In this document: one piece after another, positions 1-8,864 of the stretch | How the letters are laid out: each line of letters starts with the position of its first letter | Position numbering within the stretch: position 1 is the first letter of the stretch | Assembly (NCBI RefSeq): GCF_016741815.1 | Contig: NZ_JAERRJ010000001.1 | Span: forward strand, 868,001 to 932,000 | Source: Nocardia acididurans | GTDB taxonomy: Bacteria > Actinomycetota > Actinomycetes > Mycobacteriales > Mycobacteriaceae | Length of the DNA: 64,000 nt | Direction of reading: 5' to 3' | Translations under genes and position numbers: made by a program | The notes under the pieces: generated by a model | Told to the model about the DNA's origin: nothing | Database searches by the model: none | What the model saw: only the letters and a program-made list of their open reading frames with translations

Positions 1-717
<717 letters not shown>

Positions 718-734
718 GCGAATAATTCAAGATC

Positions 735-771
735 GAAGTCGTCCGCTTCTCCGGAGCGGACGACTTCTTTT
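735..771 (+). terminator. Intrinsic terminator of asd
   Basis: Perfect 13-bp inverted repeat, 735-747 (GAAGTCGTCCGCT) against 755-767, with a 7-base loop and a TTTT run at 768-771. It is one of the few hairpins in this window with a T tract, so it is a convincing Rho-independent terminator. Confidence 0.92.
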
Positions 772-818
772 CATATTTGCTAAAAATTTGCGGGCTACTC
801 TCGTGCTAGCGACTATTG

Positions 819-1019
819 TCAATCTGCCCAAAGTTCGGCGCAGGGGAGTGGCGGAAGATCAACCGCGGGATGTCCATTGATGGTCACTTCAATACTGTGC
901 GGTCTCAAATGCGCCGCGAGCCGCTCGGCAATGTCGTTGCCCGCGCGATAGTCCAACACCATCCCGCCCGGAAAACGCAGGCGGACATGCACTTCCGGAC
1001 TTTCCGGATCTCCCGTCAT
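819..1019 (-). CDS. Small protein of unknown function, 66 aa
   Basis: I do not recognise this family. The start is the ATG at 1019, which overlaps the stop of the upstream small gene as ATGA (1016-1019), so translation is probably coupled. The sequence is acidic and hydrophilic at the N terminus (MTGDPESPEVHVRLRFPGG), then mixed, with no membrane segment, and ends in ELWAD. A longer open frame extends upstream to 1268, but that extension is Arg-rich and overlaps the membrane-protein gene, so I rejected it. Its composition and coupled start support a real gene; no function can be assigned. Confidence 0.6.
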   Translation of the reverse strand: MTGDPESPEVHVRLRFPGGMVLDYRAGNDIAERLAAHLRPHSIEVTINGHPAVDLPPLPCAELWAD

Positions 1020-1225
1020 CGGGGCTGTGCCCGATGTGCGGGAGCATGACTTCGCAGCCCCTTCCGTGACATTCCCTCGCGTTCCAATCGGGCCGCGATG
1101 CTCTGCACCGTCGGCCCCTGTCCAGAGCTGGAATACTTGCCGGCGAGGACCGCGCACGCCGCGAACCACATTGCCGCACCGCCGATTACGGCGCCGAGTA
1201 GGAAGTAAACCAGTTCGCCGGCCAT
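1016..1225 (-). CDS. Small single-span membrane protein, 69 aa
   Basis: Begins MAGELVYFLLGAVIGGAAMW, one clear transmembrane helix (about residues 5-30), followed by a basic, polar cytoplasmic tail with an amphipathic stretch (VQSIAARLEREG). ATG at 1225 was chosen because AAGAGGTGG lies just upstream with about 5 bases spacing; a GTG at 1231 in the same frame would overlap that ribosome-binding site. The gene is translationally coupled to the 66-aa gene downstream. It is divergent from the XRE regulator at 1459. Function is unknown; the pair may form a small membrane-anchored complex (inference). Confidence 0.62.
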   Translation of the reverse strand: MAGELVYFLLGAVIGGAAMWFAACAVLAGKYSSSGQGPTVQSIAARLEREGMSRKGLRSHAPAHRAQPR

Positions 1226-1386
1226 GACCACCTCTTGTCGTCCGATTCGTGCGACGGGTCCCCTTCAAACGTTAAACACAGAAAAATTGCGGTGCAATAA
1301 GAAAAATCCACGTTCCATACTGTGCGCCGTAAGCTCGCCGTGTCTGGAATCCTTGTCGACAGATCCCACTCGGGAAGGAGAAGGGC

Positions 1387-1419
1387 ATGGAAGACATCGG
1401 CGAAACTAGCGGGCGGTGA
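1387..1419 (+). CDS. Possible 10-aa leader peptide upstream of the XRE gene
   Basis: ATG at 1387 is preceded by a strong Shine-Dalgarno (AAGGAGAAGGGC) and encodes MEDIGETSGR before TGA at 1417-1419, 39 bases ahead of the XRE start. Codons are not enriched for one amino acid, so classical attenuation is not evident. It could be a translated upstream ORF or just a chance start behind a purine-rich run. Confidence 0.25.
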   Translation: MEDIGETSGR

Positions 1420-1458
1420 CGGCCGGGAAAGCCGATCAGGCAGAAGGAGTTTGACCCG

Positions 1459-2697
1459 GTGGCCGAAAGTACCCTTGGGGCACGGGTAGCGGAGTTACGC
1501 CGGCGGCGGGGACTATCGCAGAAAGAGTTGGGCGCGGCGATCAGGCGCTCGGAAAGCTGGGTTTCGCAGGTCGAGCGAGACGTATTGCCGGTCGAACGGT
1601 TGTCGGTGCTGCAGCGCCTGGCAGACGTCCTCGGCGTGGCGGTGCGGGACCTGCGTCCGGAAGCGGCCGAGCCATTGGCGGCGCATCGCGGCGAGGGGCA
1701 ACGCGGCGGTTCGGTGGTATTCGAACAGCTGCGCCTGCTGCTCACCGGACATCCCGCACTGGAGCAACTTTTCGGTGACGAGGCCGATCGCGAGTCGGCC
1801 GACACGTTGCCGGAGTTGAAGCAGCGCGTGGATCTGGCCTGGCAGCTCGCGAACGAGTCACGGCTCGTCGAAGTCGGAAGCAGTCTGCTGGGGCTGATTC
1901 CGGAACTCGAGCACGCGGCCCGCACCACCTCTGGAAAGCGACCCGAAGCGCTGACCCTGCTGTCGCGCGCCTATCAGGTGGCCGCGACCGCGTTCACCCG
2001 TCAGGAAGAAGTCGACGCGGCCTGGGTCGCGGCGGATCGGGCGCTGTCCGCGGCCGAGGAATCCGGTGATCCACTCAGCGTGGTGGCCGGGACCTATCGC
2101 ATGGCACAGGCCTTCCTGCGCCTGCAACGCCTGGAACAGGCCGAGCAGGCCGCGAAGGTGTCGGTGGCGGCTCTCACGCCGCAGGTCGAGGACGACGCCG
2201 ACTGCCGTCCGGAAGTGTTGTCGCTCTACGGTTCTCTGCAGTTGATGCTGGCCGTGATCGCGGCGACCGACGGCAATCGGGCGGCGGCCCGTGCGGGTCT
2301 GTCCGCGGCGCGAGAGGCCGCGGAACGACTGGGCGAGGGTCGCAACGACTTCGACACCGAATTCGGTCCGACCGGCGTCGCCGTGCACGCGGTGGCGGTG
2401 GCGGTCGAATTGGGCGATGCCGGTGAGGCACTCGACACCGCGCGCACCGTGCAGGCGTCGGTCCTGTCCCCGGAGCGGCAGGCCCGCTTCCTGGTGGATG
2501 TGGCCCGTGCGCACGCACAGCGGCGGCAGGCGCAGGAGGCGCTGGACGCGTTGCTCAATGCCGAGCGACTCACTCCGGAACTCGTGCACAACGATCATCG
2601 CGCTCGTGAGGTCGTGCGAGATCTCCTGCAGTTCGCGGGCCGGCGTCCGGCCGACGAACTGCGTGAGCTCGCCGGACGGGCGGCCGTCACCCCCTGA
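1459..2697 (+). CDS. XRE-family regulator with C-terminal TPR-like helical region
   Basis: 412 aa. Residues about 5-65 form a Cro/C1-type helix-turn-helix (LGARVAELRRRRGLSQKELG, then SESWVSQVERD); the remaining about 340 residues are Ala/Leu/Glu-rich helical repeats resembling TPRs, a common ligand- or peptide-sensing layout in actinobacteria. The GTG start at 1459 is supported by AAGGAG at 1444-1449. It ends four bases before the convergent serine hydrolase. The target is unknown; the divergent two-gene small-protein operon at 819-1225 is the obvious neighbour candidate. Confidence 0.82.
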   Translation: MAESTLGARVAELRRRRGLSQKELGAAIRRSESWVSQVERDVLPVERLSVLQRLADVLGVAVRDLRPEAAEPLAAHRGEGQRGGSVVFEQLRLLLTGHPALEQLFGDEADRESADTLPELKQRVDLAWQLANESRLVEVGSSLLGLIPELEHAARTTSGKRPEALTLLSRAYQVAATAFTRQEEVDAAWVAADRALSAAEESGDPLSVVAGTYRMAQAFLRLQRLEQAEQAAKVSVAALTPQVEDDADCRPEVLSLYGSLQLMLAVIAATDGNRAAARAGLSAAREAAERLGEGRNDFDTEFGPTGVAVHAVAVAVELGDAGEALDTARTVQASVLSPERQARFLVDVARAHAQRRQAQEALDALLNAERLTPELVHNDHRAREVVRDLLQFAGRRPADELRELAGRAAVTP

Positions 2698-2722
2698 CAT
2701 TCACTCCCGAATGCCAGGGGTG
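2688..2722. terminator. Bidirectional hairpin between convergent genes
   Basis: Arms 2688-2702 and 2709-2722 pair almost perfectly (one bulge, one mismatch) and span the stop codons of both the XRE gene and the convergent hydrolase gene. There is no T tract, as is common in high-GC actinobacteria. Confidence 0.6.
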
Positions 2723-4053
2723 CGGGGATCGGGGCCGACGCATGCCAGCAGCAGGCATCCGGGCGGTGCGTCCGTGAACGGGGGTGCGAGCCCGAGGTTC
2801 AAGCAGGACAGCGCATTACAGCCCGGATAGGCGTAGGGCCCGAGCCCGAAGACGGCGAGCGCGATGTCGTTGTCGAAGAACTTGCGGGGGTCCAGCCGCA
2901 GCGGAGGTTCCACGAACTGGCCCGGATCGGGGACCGGGCTGTCGTGGAACGCCCGGAACAGGCGGCGGAAGAACTCGTGCGGCACTTCCATGCCGTACTG
3001 CAGGATTCCGGACACGCCCTGGGTGGTGTGCGTGCCGAAGAGGCCGGTCCACACCACCGTGAGGTCCAGGCTGGGCAGTACGAAGACGTGCTGCAGGCCG
3101 AGCCCGGACATGGAATACATGTCGCCGGGCAGGAATTCGGGGTTCTCGGCGCAGTTGCCGCCCAGCCAGAACAAATAGCCGTAGCACCGGTTGGTGACCG
3201 ACGGCGTGCGGGCCAGGCGCAGGTACTCGGGTGAGATGAGCTGCTGCCCGTGCCAGACGCCGTCGGCGGCGACCAGCAGGCCGAGCCGGGACAGGTCGTC
3301 GGGCGGGAGGTACAGGTGGGCGTAGCCGTAGGTGTGCCCGGTACGGTCCCGCGCCCAGTAGTAGTCGCTTCGTGGGATTCCGATGGGGCCGAACAGTTCC
3401 CGCTGAGCGAACTCCTGGAGCGGTTCGCCGGTGGCCAGTTCGATCACGTAGGCGAGCAGGTCGACATTGCGCTGGCTGTAGGTGAACTTGGTGCCGGGCG
3501 GGTCGTCGAACGGGACGCCGAGCGCCTGGACGGCGCTGAACGGATCGACGGGGATCACGGCGGTGATGCCCTCGGTGACGACGCCGATGCGCAGGCCGGA
3601 GGTTTCGGTGAGCAGGTTCTCGACGGTGATGGCGCGGTGCTCGGCGTCGCCGAGGCCGGGCGGCAGGTATACGTCGATGGGAACGCCGATATCGAGTTTG
3701 CCTTGGTCCCAGGCGATTCCGGCGAGCAGGGAGACGATGCTCTTGGTGACGCTCCAGACATTCCAGGCCACCGCGCCGGTCTGCGCGTTGGTGGGCCCCT
3801 CGCCGATCAGGCAGTTGTGCCGGAATACCTGGACATTCAATCGATTTCGCTCGGCGGCGAATCCGAGGGCGGCATTCAGCAGTCCGGTGTCGAGTCCCAC
3901 CTCCTCCGGTGCGGCGCGTTCGAATTGCCGACCGGTCGGTTGTTCGCAGCGCAATTCATCGTCCGCGCGCGCCGAACCGCCGCCGAAGATCACGCTGCCC
4001 ACCGTCAATGCCACCGCTACCGCGCCGGCCAACCCCCTGCGCTTGCGCAACAT
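2701..4053 (-). CDS. Secreted serine hydrolase, beta-lactamase/penicillin-binding family
   Basis: 450 aa of the class C beta-lactamase/EstB/DD-peptidase fold. The N terminus has a Sec-type signal peptide (basic MLRKRRG, hydrophobic core, SARA-DD cleavage region). The nucleophile motif SxxK is S101-V-T-K104; the second motif is Y192-S-Q-R-N, a variant of the usual YxN; GTHTTQG is a plausible KTG/HTG-box equivalent. Substrate is unknown: an esterase or peptidase is as likely as a beta-lactamase. It lies 48 bases downstream of the damaged permease on the same strand, so co-transcription is possible. Confidence 0.8.
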   Translation of the reverse strand: MLRKRRGLAGAVAVALTVGSVIFGGGSARADDELRCEQPTGRQFERAAPEEVGLDTGLLNAALGFAAERNRLNVQVFRHNCLIGEGPTNAQTGAVAWNVWSVTKSIVSLLAGIAWDQGKLDIGVPIDVYLPPGLGDAEHRAITVENLLTETSGLRIGVVTEGITAVIPVDPFSAVQALGVPFDDPPGTKFTYSQRNVDLLAYVIELATGEPLQEFAQRELFGPIGIPRSDYYWARDRTGHTYGYAHLYLPPDDLSRLGLLVAADGVWHGQQLISPEYLRLARTPSVTNRCYGYLFWLGGNCAENPEFLPGDMYSMSGLGLQHVFVLPSLDLTVVWTGLFGTHTTQGVSGILQYGMEVPHEFFRRLFRAFHDSPVPDPGQFVEPPLRLDPRKFFDNDIALAVFGLGPYAYPGCNALSCLNLGLAPPFTDAPPGCLLLACVGPDPRTPGIRE

Positions 4054-4101
4054 GCATTTCAGGCTATCCGTCCAGTCCCCTCACCACGGGCTGATCAGTA
4101 T

Positions 4102-5339
4102 TCACCGCGTGGCGAATAGTCGAATTCCATAGGCAAGCGCGCCGATCGCGAGTACCGCCGCACCGGCGATCACCGCGGACAGCGGCAGGGACAGCGCCAC
4201 CACCGCGCAGCCGCCCACGCCGATAATCGGAATCATCCGTGCCGGACGGTTTTCCGCGACTGTGAGCGTGCCCGCCGAAACATTCGCGATCAAGTAATAG
4301 ATCAGCACCGCGAACGACGAGAAGCCGATCGCCGCGCGAATATCGAAACTCGCCGCCATCACGGCCACGATCACACCGACCGCCAATTGGGCCCGATGCG
4401 GCACCCCGAAGCGCGGATGCACTGCCGCCAGCGCCGAGGGTAGGTGCCCATCGCGCGCCATGGCGAGGGTGGTGCGGGAAACACCGAGCACCAGCGCCAG
4501 CAGCGACCCCGCCGCCGCGAGCACCGCACCGGCCCGCACCGCCGGAACGAGTCCCGGAACGCCCGCGGCATCGACGGCCCGCGCGAGCGGATCGACCGCC
4601 CCGGCCAGCCCGCCCGATCCGAGCACCGTCAGCACGGCCACCGCCACCACCGCGTACACGGTGAGCGCGAGCCCCAGTGCGATGCCGATGGCCCGCGGAA
4701 TGGTCCGCCCCGGATCGCGCACCTCTTCCCCCAGCGTGGCGATCCGCGCGTATCCCGCGAAGGCGAAGAACAGCAGCCCGGCCGCCTCCAGCACCCCGCG
4801 CGGTCCCACGCGCGCTGTCAGTTCCGTTGCGCCCCCGTGCTTTCCGGCCAGGCACACCACGGCCACCACGGCCAGCACCAGCAGCACGAGCGCCACGATG
4901 ACCCGCGTCGCCAGCGCCGACTTCTGCACGCCCGCGTAATTGATCGCCGTGACCGCGACGACGGTCGCCACGGCCACCGCCCGCGCCTGCTCCGGCCACG
5001 CATAGTTCCCGACGGTCAGGGCCATGGCCGCACACGAGGCCGTCTTCCCGACCACGAACCCCCACCCCGCGAGGTACCCCCAGAACGCCCCGAGCCGTTC
5101 CCGCCCATACACATACGTCCCACCGGACACCGGATACAGCGCCGCCAGCCGCGCCGACGACGTGGCATTGCAGTACGCCACCACCGCCGCGATTCCCAGC
5201 GCCGCCAGCACCCACGACCCGGCCGCCGCGGCCGCCGGCGCGAGCGCGGCGAATATCCCCGCCCCACCATCGACCCGAGCCCGATCACCACCGAATCGGT
5301 CAACCCGAGCCGCCGACGCAGCGCACCGTCCTCGCCCAT
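4102..5339 (-). pseudogene. APC-family amino-acid permease with a single-base frameshift
   Basis: The long open frame (start about 5211) encodes membrane segments typical of APC amino-acid/polyamine permeases (SGGTYVYGRERLGAFWGYLA; FAGYARIATLGEEVRDP), but the family's first helix lies in another frame: MGEDGALRRRLGLTDSVVIG from ATG at 5339, reading through GLGSMVG. Restoring one base in the C/G run at 5262-5265 (coding strand GTGGGGCGGGG) gives GLGSMVGAGIFAAL, the expected APC signature, and a 412-aa protein. So the copy has lost one G in a homopolymer, or the assembly has an error there. Amino-acid specificity is unknown. A leader with a terminator lies upstream. Confidence 0.75.
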
Positions 5340-5439
5340 GCGCCGATCATCGTCGGCCGCCCGAGGATTCGCGCGGCACGCCACGAACTCGCACCCACAC
5401 GGTTCCCGACGATTCGGTCGGCGAGCCACCGCGCACAGC

Positions 5440-5474
5440 AAAAACGCCGCCAAGCGGGGGGAGTCCTGGCGGCG
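5440..5474 (-). terminator. Intrinsic terminator or attenuator in the permease leader
   Basis: Reading the minus strand, CGCCGCCA (5474-5467) pairs perfectly with TGGCGGCG (5452-5445), followed at once by TTTTT (5444-5440). It lies about 100 bases before the permease start on the same strand, with no protein gene upstream of it, so it looks like an attenuator terminating a leader RNA. Confidence 0.75.
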
Positions 5475-5640
5475 CAATGCCCACCGCCGAAGCGGTGGAG
5501 AAGGGATGTCGACGCCCAACAAGCGCCTCTCGGCGAGTGGTCGCTCGTAGCGACGAAGGGTGCGGCCCGGGGCTGTTCCGACGCCGACAGTGGTGATCAA
5601 CCGGCCCGCCGTGGAATCTATTCCGGCCGGTGGGCTGTGA
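5445..5640 (-). ncRNA. Putative structured leader RNA (unclassified riboswitch-like) of the permease
   Basis: This non-coding stretch between the divergent permease and AAA+ genes folds on the minus strand into successive hairpins: GTCGCT-ACG-AGCGAC, a short CGCC-GAGA-GGCG stem with a GNRA loop, a UUCG-capped CCACCGC/GCGGTGG stem, then the terminator at 5440-5474. That order (structured domain then terminator before a transporter) is typical of transcriptional riboswitches. I could not match it by eye to SAM, TPP, T-box, cobalamin, ydaO or ykkC classes. An open frame runs through it but has no good start. Confidence 0.45.
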
Positions 5641-5724
5641 CGTGCACTACGCAAACCCTCTGGAAACCTGTCGGCTTTTCGGTCTAGCATTCGGCCCAGC
5701 GGCCGCACTTTTTCTGGGGGAACT

Positions 5725-7032
5725 TTGATCGACGATCCGGTGATCACCGAACTGCTGACCGTATTGGAGGTCAATCCCGAACTACTGCCCCTGCGGGTGA
5801 GCGTGATCGAACTGCTCGCCGATCGCGGCCGGTACGCGGAGGCCCTCACGCACTGTGCTGTCGCGCTGGGCCAGGATCCGCAGCACGCACAGGCCATGGC
5901 GCTGTTGCAGCGCTGCACCACCGCCCTCGCCGGTGGTGCGGCGATCGCGCCCGCCGCGAATCCCGCTCCGGCGGAGTCCGTACCCGCTGCGGCGGCAGCG
6001 CCCGTCGCGCACACGCCGAACGGTACCGAGCCCGCGATCGACGACGCGCGGCCCGGCGGTTACGACTGGGCGGCCGCCGAGGAGCAGGTGGGCGACATCA
6101 TCGCGCCCGCGTTCGTGAACGAGGACCGTGCTGTCCATGCCGACGGTGATGCCGATGTGGTGCGGCGGCCTACCCTGACGCTCGCCGACGTCGGCGGCAT
6201 GGACGACGTGAAGGAGCAGTTGGAGCTCGCACTGCTGGGTCCGCTGCGAAATCCGGAGCTGGCCAAGGCATTCGGCACCAGTGCTCGCGGCGGCCTGCTG
6301 CTGTACGGTCCGCCCGGCTGCGGCAAGACCTTCATCGCCTCGGCCGTCGCGGGTGAGCTGGGCGCGAACTTCTACGCCATCGAGATCGCCGACATTCTCG
6401 ATATGCATGTCGGCAGCAGCGAGCGGAACCTGCAGCAGGTTTTCCAGACGGCCCGCCGCAAGGCGCCCTGTGTGCTGTTCTTCGACGAGGTCGACGCCCT
6501 CGGGCTCAAGCGCAGTCAGCTGTCGAGTTCGAGCTGGCTGCGCTCGACGGTGAATCAGCTTCTCAACGAGATGGATTCGATGTCGAGCGACAACGAGGGC
6601 GTCTACGTCATCGGAGCCACCAACCATCCGTGGGATGTGGACGTGGCCCTGCGCCGTCCCGGCCGCTTCGACCGCACAGTACTGGTGACGCTCCCCGATC
6701 CCGAAGCGCGCGTGTCGATTCTGCGCCACCATCTGAAGGACCGCCCCGTCGCCGGAATCGACCTGCCCGCCATCGCGGCCCGCGCCGAGGGCCTGTCCGG
6801 GGCGGATCTGGCGCATGTCTGCAAGTCGGCCACCCAGTTCGCCATGGCCGATTCCCTGCGGGCCGGTACGGTCCGCCCGGTGCAGATGCCGGATATCGAG
6901 CGTGCCCTGGCGCAGGTCCGGCCCAGTACCGGCGCCTGGTTCGAATCCGCCCGCAATGTGGTCGAATTCGCCAACAATGACGGCAGTTACGACGATCTGG
7001 CCGCCTACATGCGTACCAGGAAGCCGCGCTGA
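5725..7032 (+). CDS. AAA+ ATPase (CDC48/FtsH-like module) with N-terminal TPR-like region
   Basis: 435 aa. Residues 1-65 are helical and TPR-like, 66-150 are an Ala/Pro-rich linker, and 150-435 form one AAA+ module: LTLADVGGMDDVKEQLE, Walker A GPPGCGKT (195-202), Walker B LFFDEVDA (251-258), sensor GATN (297-300) and the arginine-finger region RRPGRFDR (310-317). No protease zinc motif or second AAA ring is present, so it is a remodelling ATPase rather than FtsH. The TTG start at 5725 follows a GGGGGA ribosome-binding site. It is 14 bases upstream of a TPR membrane protein, so the two probably act together (inference). Substrate is unknown. Confidence 0.85.
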   Translation: MIDDPVITELLTVLEVNPELLPLRVSVIELLADRGRYAEALTHCAVALGQDPQHAQAMALLQRCTTALAGGAAIAPAANPAPAESVPAAAAAPVAHTPNGTEPAIDDARPGGYDWAAAEEQVGDIIAPAFVNEDRAVHADGDADVVRRPTLTLADVGGMDDVKEQLELALLGPLRNPELAKAFGTSARGGLLLYGPPGCGKTFIASAVAGELGANFYAIEIADILDMHVGSSERNLQQVFQTARRKAPCVLFFDEVDALGLKRSQLSSSSWLRSTVNQLLNEMDSMSSDNEGVYVIGATNHPWDVDVALRRPGRFDRTVLVTLPDPEARVSILRHHLKDRPVAGIDLPAIAARAEGLSGADLAHVCKSATQFAMADSLRAGTVRPVQMPDIERALAQVRPSTGAWFESARNVVEFANNDGSYDDLAAYMRTRKPR

Positions 7033-7046
7033 GCCCTGCGGTCACC

Positions 7047-8297
7047 ATGCATCCGAATATCGAAAAAGCCTGGGTTCTCATCGAATTGGGCCGATACGAC
7101 CAGGCACGGTCGCTGCTCGCCGAAGTGCTGGCGGCCGATCCGGACGACCTGACGGCTCTGACCGCGATGGCGCAGGTCGCGCTACAGTTGGGGGATCCGC
7201 TGCGGGCGCTCGAATACTGTTCCGCGGCACAGCGATTCGCGCCCGACTACGCCGCGCTGTGGCGGATTCGCGCGCTCGCCGAACTGCGGGCGTCGGAAGA
7301 CGAGGATCAGGAGTCCCCGCTCGCACGGCGTGCGGCGGCGCAGAACTCGGCGCTGGTGGCGGTCGAGCTCGACCCGGAGGACGCCGACAACCATCGCGTC
7401 CTGGCCGTCACGCAACGGGAGGACGAGCCCGAAGCCGCGCTGGATAGCCTCGATCGCGCCCTGGTCATCGAGCCGGAGCGCGCGGACCTGCATCTGTTGC
7501 GTGGAATCGTCCTGCGCCGCAACCTGTCCGCCCCCGATTCCGTCGATCGTGCGGAGCGGGCCCTGCGACGGGCCCTCGAACTCGAACCCGAGTACGTGGA
7601 CGCCGTCCTCGAACTCGCGCTCGTCGATCTGGACCGTCGTGAATTCGATTCCGCCACCGCGCGATTGCGGCAGGCGGCCCAGCTGGAGCCCCGGCACGCC
7701 GAGGCCGTCCGGGAGACGCTGACCTGGATCGAGGATCAACGGCAGCAGTGGGCGGCGGCGCTCCACTGGGAGCCGGACGAGGATGAATCGCATCGTCGTA
7801 CGGTGCGCTCGCTCCACGATCAGGCGCAGGCGGAAGCCGATGCGGCCGAGCGGGAGAGCCGTGAAGCCGCCGAGTTGGAGCGGGTCCTGCGCGCCATGCG
7901 TTCGGATTTTCCGGAACCCGATCCGAGCCCCGAGCCTGCCGGGCGCGGGCGCGGCTCGGCGCGATCCCGCCCGGTGGAGCTTGACCGGCCGCGAGCCGGC
8001 GCCGGGGGTGGGATCGCCGCGCTCGTCGTCGCGTTTCTGGTGATCGCGGTCATCCGGGGAGCGATCGGGTCGGATGGTGCCGGCCCGGGCTCGCGGTACA
8101 CGCCGCCGCCGACCGTACCGGCCTGGTATCTGGGTCCTACCGATATCCGCGTGCCACCGACGTATCAGCGTCCGGCTCTCCCCAGCAACTGGCCGTCACT
8201 GCTCCAGCGGCCGACCTATGCGCCGGTTCGGCCGCCTGCCACCCCGACGCTGCCGCCCGTGACACTGCCGCCCGGATTCAGTCCGTATGGCGGTTGA
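7047..8297 (+). CDS. TPR protein with single transmembrane helix and Pro-rich tail
   Basis: 416 aa. Residues 1-230 are several TPR units (MHPNIEKAWVLIELGRYDQA; DPDDLTALTAMAQVALQLGD). A charged coiled segment (about 240-290) follows, then one transmembrane helix at about 321-341 (GIAALVVAFLVIAVIRGAIG) and a Pro/Thr-rich tail of about 75 residues that would lie outside the cytoplasm. This topology places the TPR scaffold in the cytoplasm beside the co-transcribed AAA+ ATPase. I do not recognise a characterised homologue; a membrane-tethered adaptor that presents substrate to the ATPase is an inference. Confidence 0.8.
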   Translation: MHPNIEKAWVLIELGRYDQARSLLAEVLAADPDDLTALTAMAQVALQLGDPLRALEYCSAAQRFAPDYAALWRIRALAELRASEDEDQESPLARRAAAQNSALVAVELDPEDADNHRVLAVTQREDEPEAALDSLDRALVIEPERADLHLLRGIVLRRNLSAPDSVDRAERALRRALELEPEYVDAVLELALVDLDRREFDSATARLRQAAQLEPRHAEAVRETLTWIEDQRQQWAAALHWEPDEDESHRRTVRSLHDQAQAEADAAERESREAAELERVLRAMRSDFPEPDPSPEPAGRGRGSARSRPVELDRPRAGAGGGIAALVVAFLVIAVIRGAIGSDGAGPGSRYTPPPTVPAWYLGPTDIRVPPTYQRPALPSNWPSLLQRPTYAPVRPPATPTLPPVTLPPGFSPYGG

Positions 8298-8345
8298 TTC
8301 GCGCCCGGGATGTCAGGGTGGTAGTGGGCTACCAGCGGGAACATT

Positions 8346-8370
8346 CTTTTCTTGACTAATTCCAGAAAAG
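8346..8370. promoter_or_regulatory. Probable Fur-family autoregulatory site and promoter
   Basis: Perfect 7-bp inverted repeat CTTTTCT (8346-8352) / AGAAAAG (8364-8370) with an AT-rich centre containing TTGACT (8352-8357), 18 bases before the fur start. From memory it resembles the AT-rich sequence conserved in front of mycobacterial furA and catR genes. Confidence 0.6.
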
Positions 8371-8387
8371 GGAGCATGGTGTAGAGC

Positions 8388-8813
8388 ATGCACTCCGGTT
8401 ACGACTCTCGCGAGCGACTGCGGGCCGTGGGCCTGCGGGTCACCGCGCCGCGGGTCGCGGTGTTGGATGTGGTGGCTAATTCTCCGCATACCGATGCCGA
8501 TGGGGTGGCTGTGAAGGTGCGTGAGACGCTGGGATCGGTGTCGACGCAGGCCGTGTACGACGTGTTGAAGGCTTGCGTGGGCGCCGGGCTGCTGCGGCGG
8601 ATCGAGCCCGCGGGTTCACCCGCGTTGTACGAAGCGCGTACCGGAGACAACCACCACCATCTGGTGTGCAGGAACTGCGGCATGGTCGTGGACATCGACT
8701 GTGCCGTGGGGGCGGCCCCCTGCCTGGAACCCGATCAGTCCCACGGTTTCGTCATCGACGAGGCCGAAGTCGTGTTCTGGGGGCTGTGCCCCGATTGTGC
8801 TGCCGCACGCTGA
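8388..8813 (+). CDS. furA: Fur-family peroxide/iron regulator (FurA/CatR type)
   Basis: 141 aa, usual Fur length. The N-terminal winged helix (LRAVGLRVTAPRVAVLDVV; VSTQAVYDVLKAC) is followed by the dimerisation domain with the metal-binding HHHLVCRNCG and the C-terminal CPDC pair of the structural zinc site. It lies 51 bases upstream of a monofunctional catalase, the arrangement of Streptomyces catR-catA and similar to mycobacterial furA-katG, so it is predicted to repress both genes and release on oxidation by peroxide. An inverted repeat with a promoter-like TTGACT precedes it, consistent with autoregulation. Confidence 0.88.
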   Translation: MHSGYDSRERLRAVGLRVTAPRVAVLDVVANSPHTDADGVAVKVRETLGSVSTQAVYDVLKACVGAGLLRRIEPAGSPALYEARTGDNHHHLVCRNCGMVVDIDCAVGAAPCLEPDQSHGFVIDEAEVVFWGLCPDCAAAR

Positions 8814-8864
8814 AGTCCGACTTTCCCCAGCCCGGGAAGCAATCTCCCCAAAGGAGGCTTTCGC

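Noticed and set aside
5445..5640. Assignment of the permease leader to SAM, SAH, ydaO, ykkC or T-box elements
   Set aside because: No class-defining core could be found by eye.
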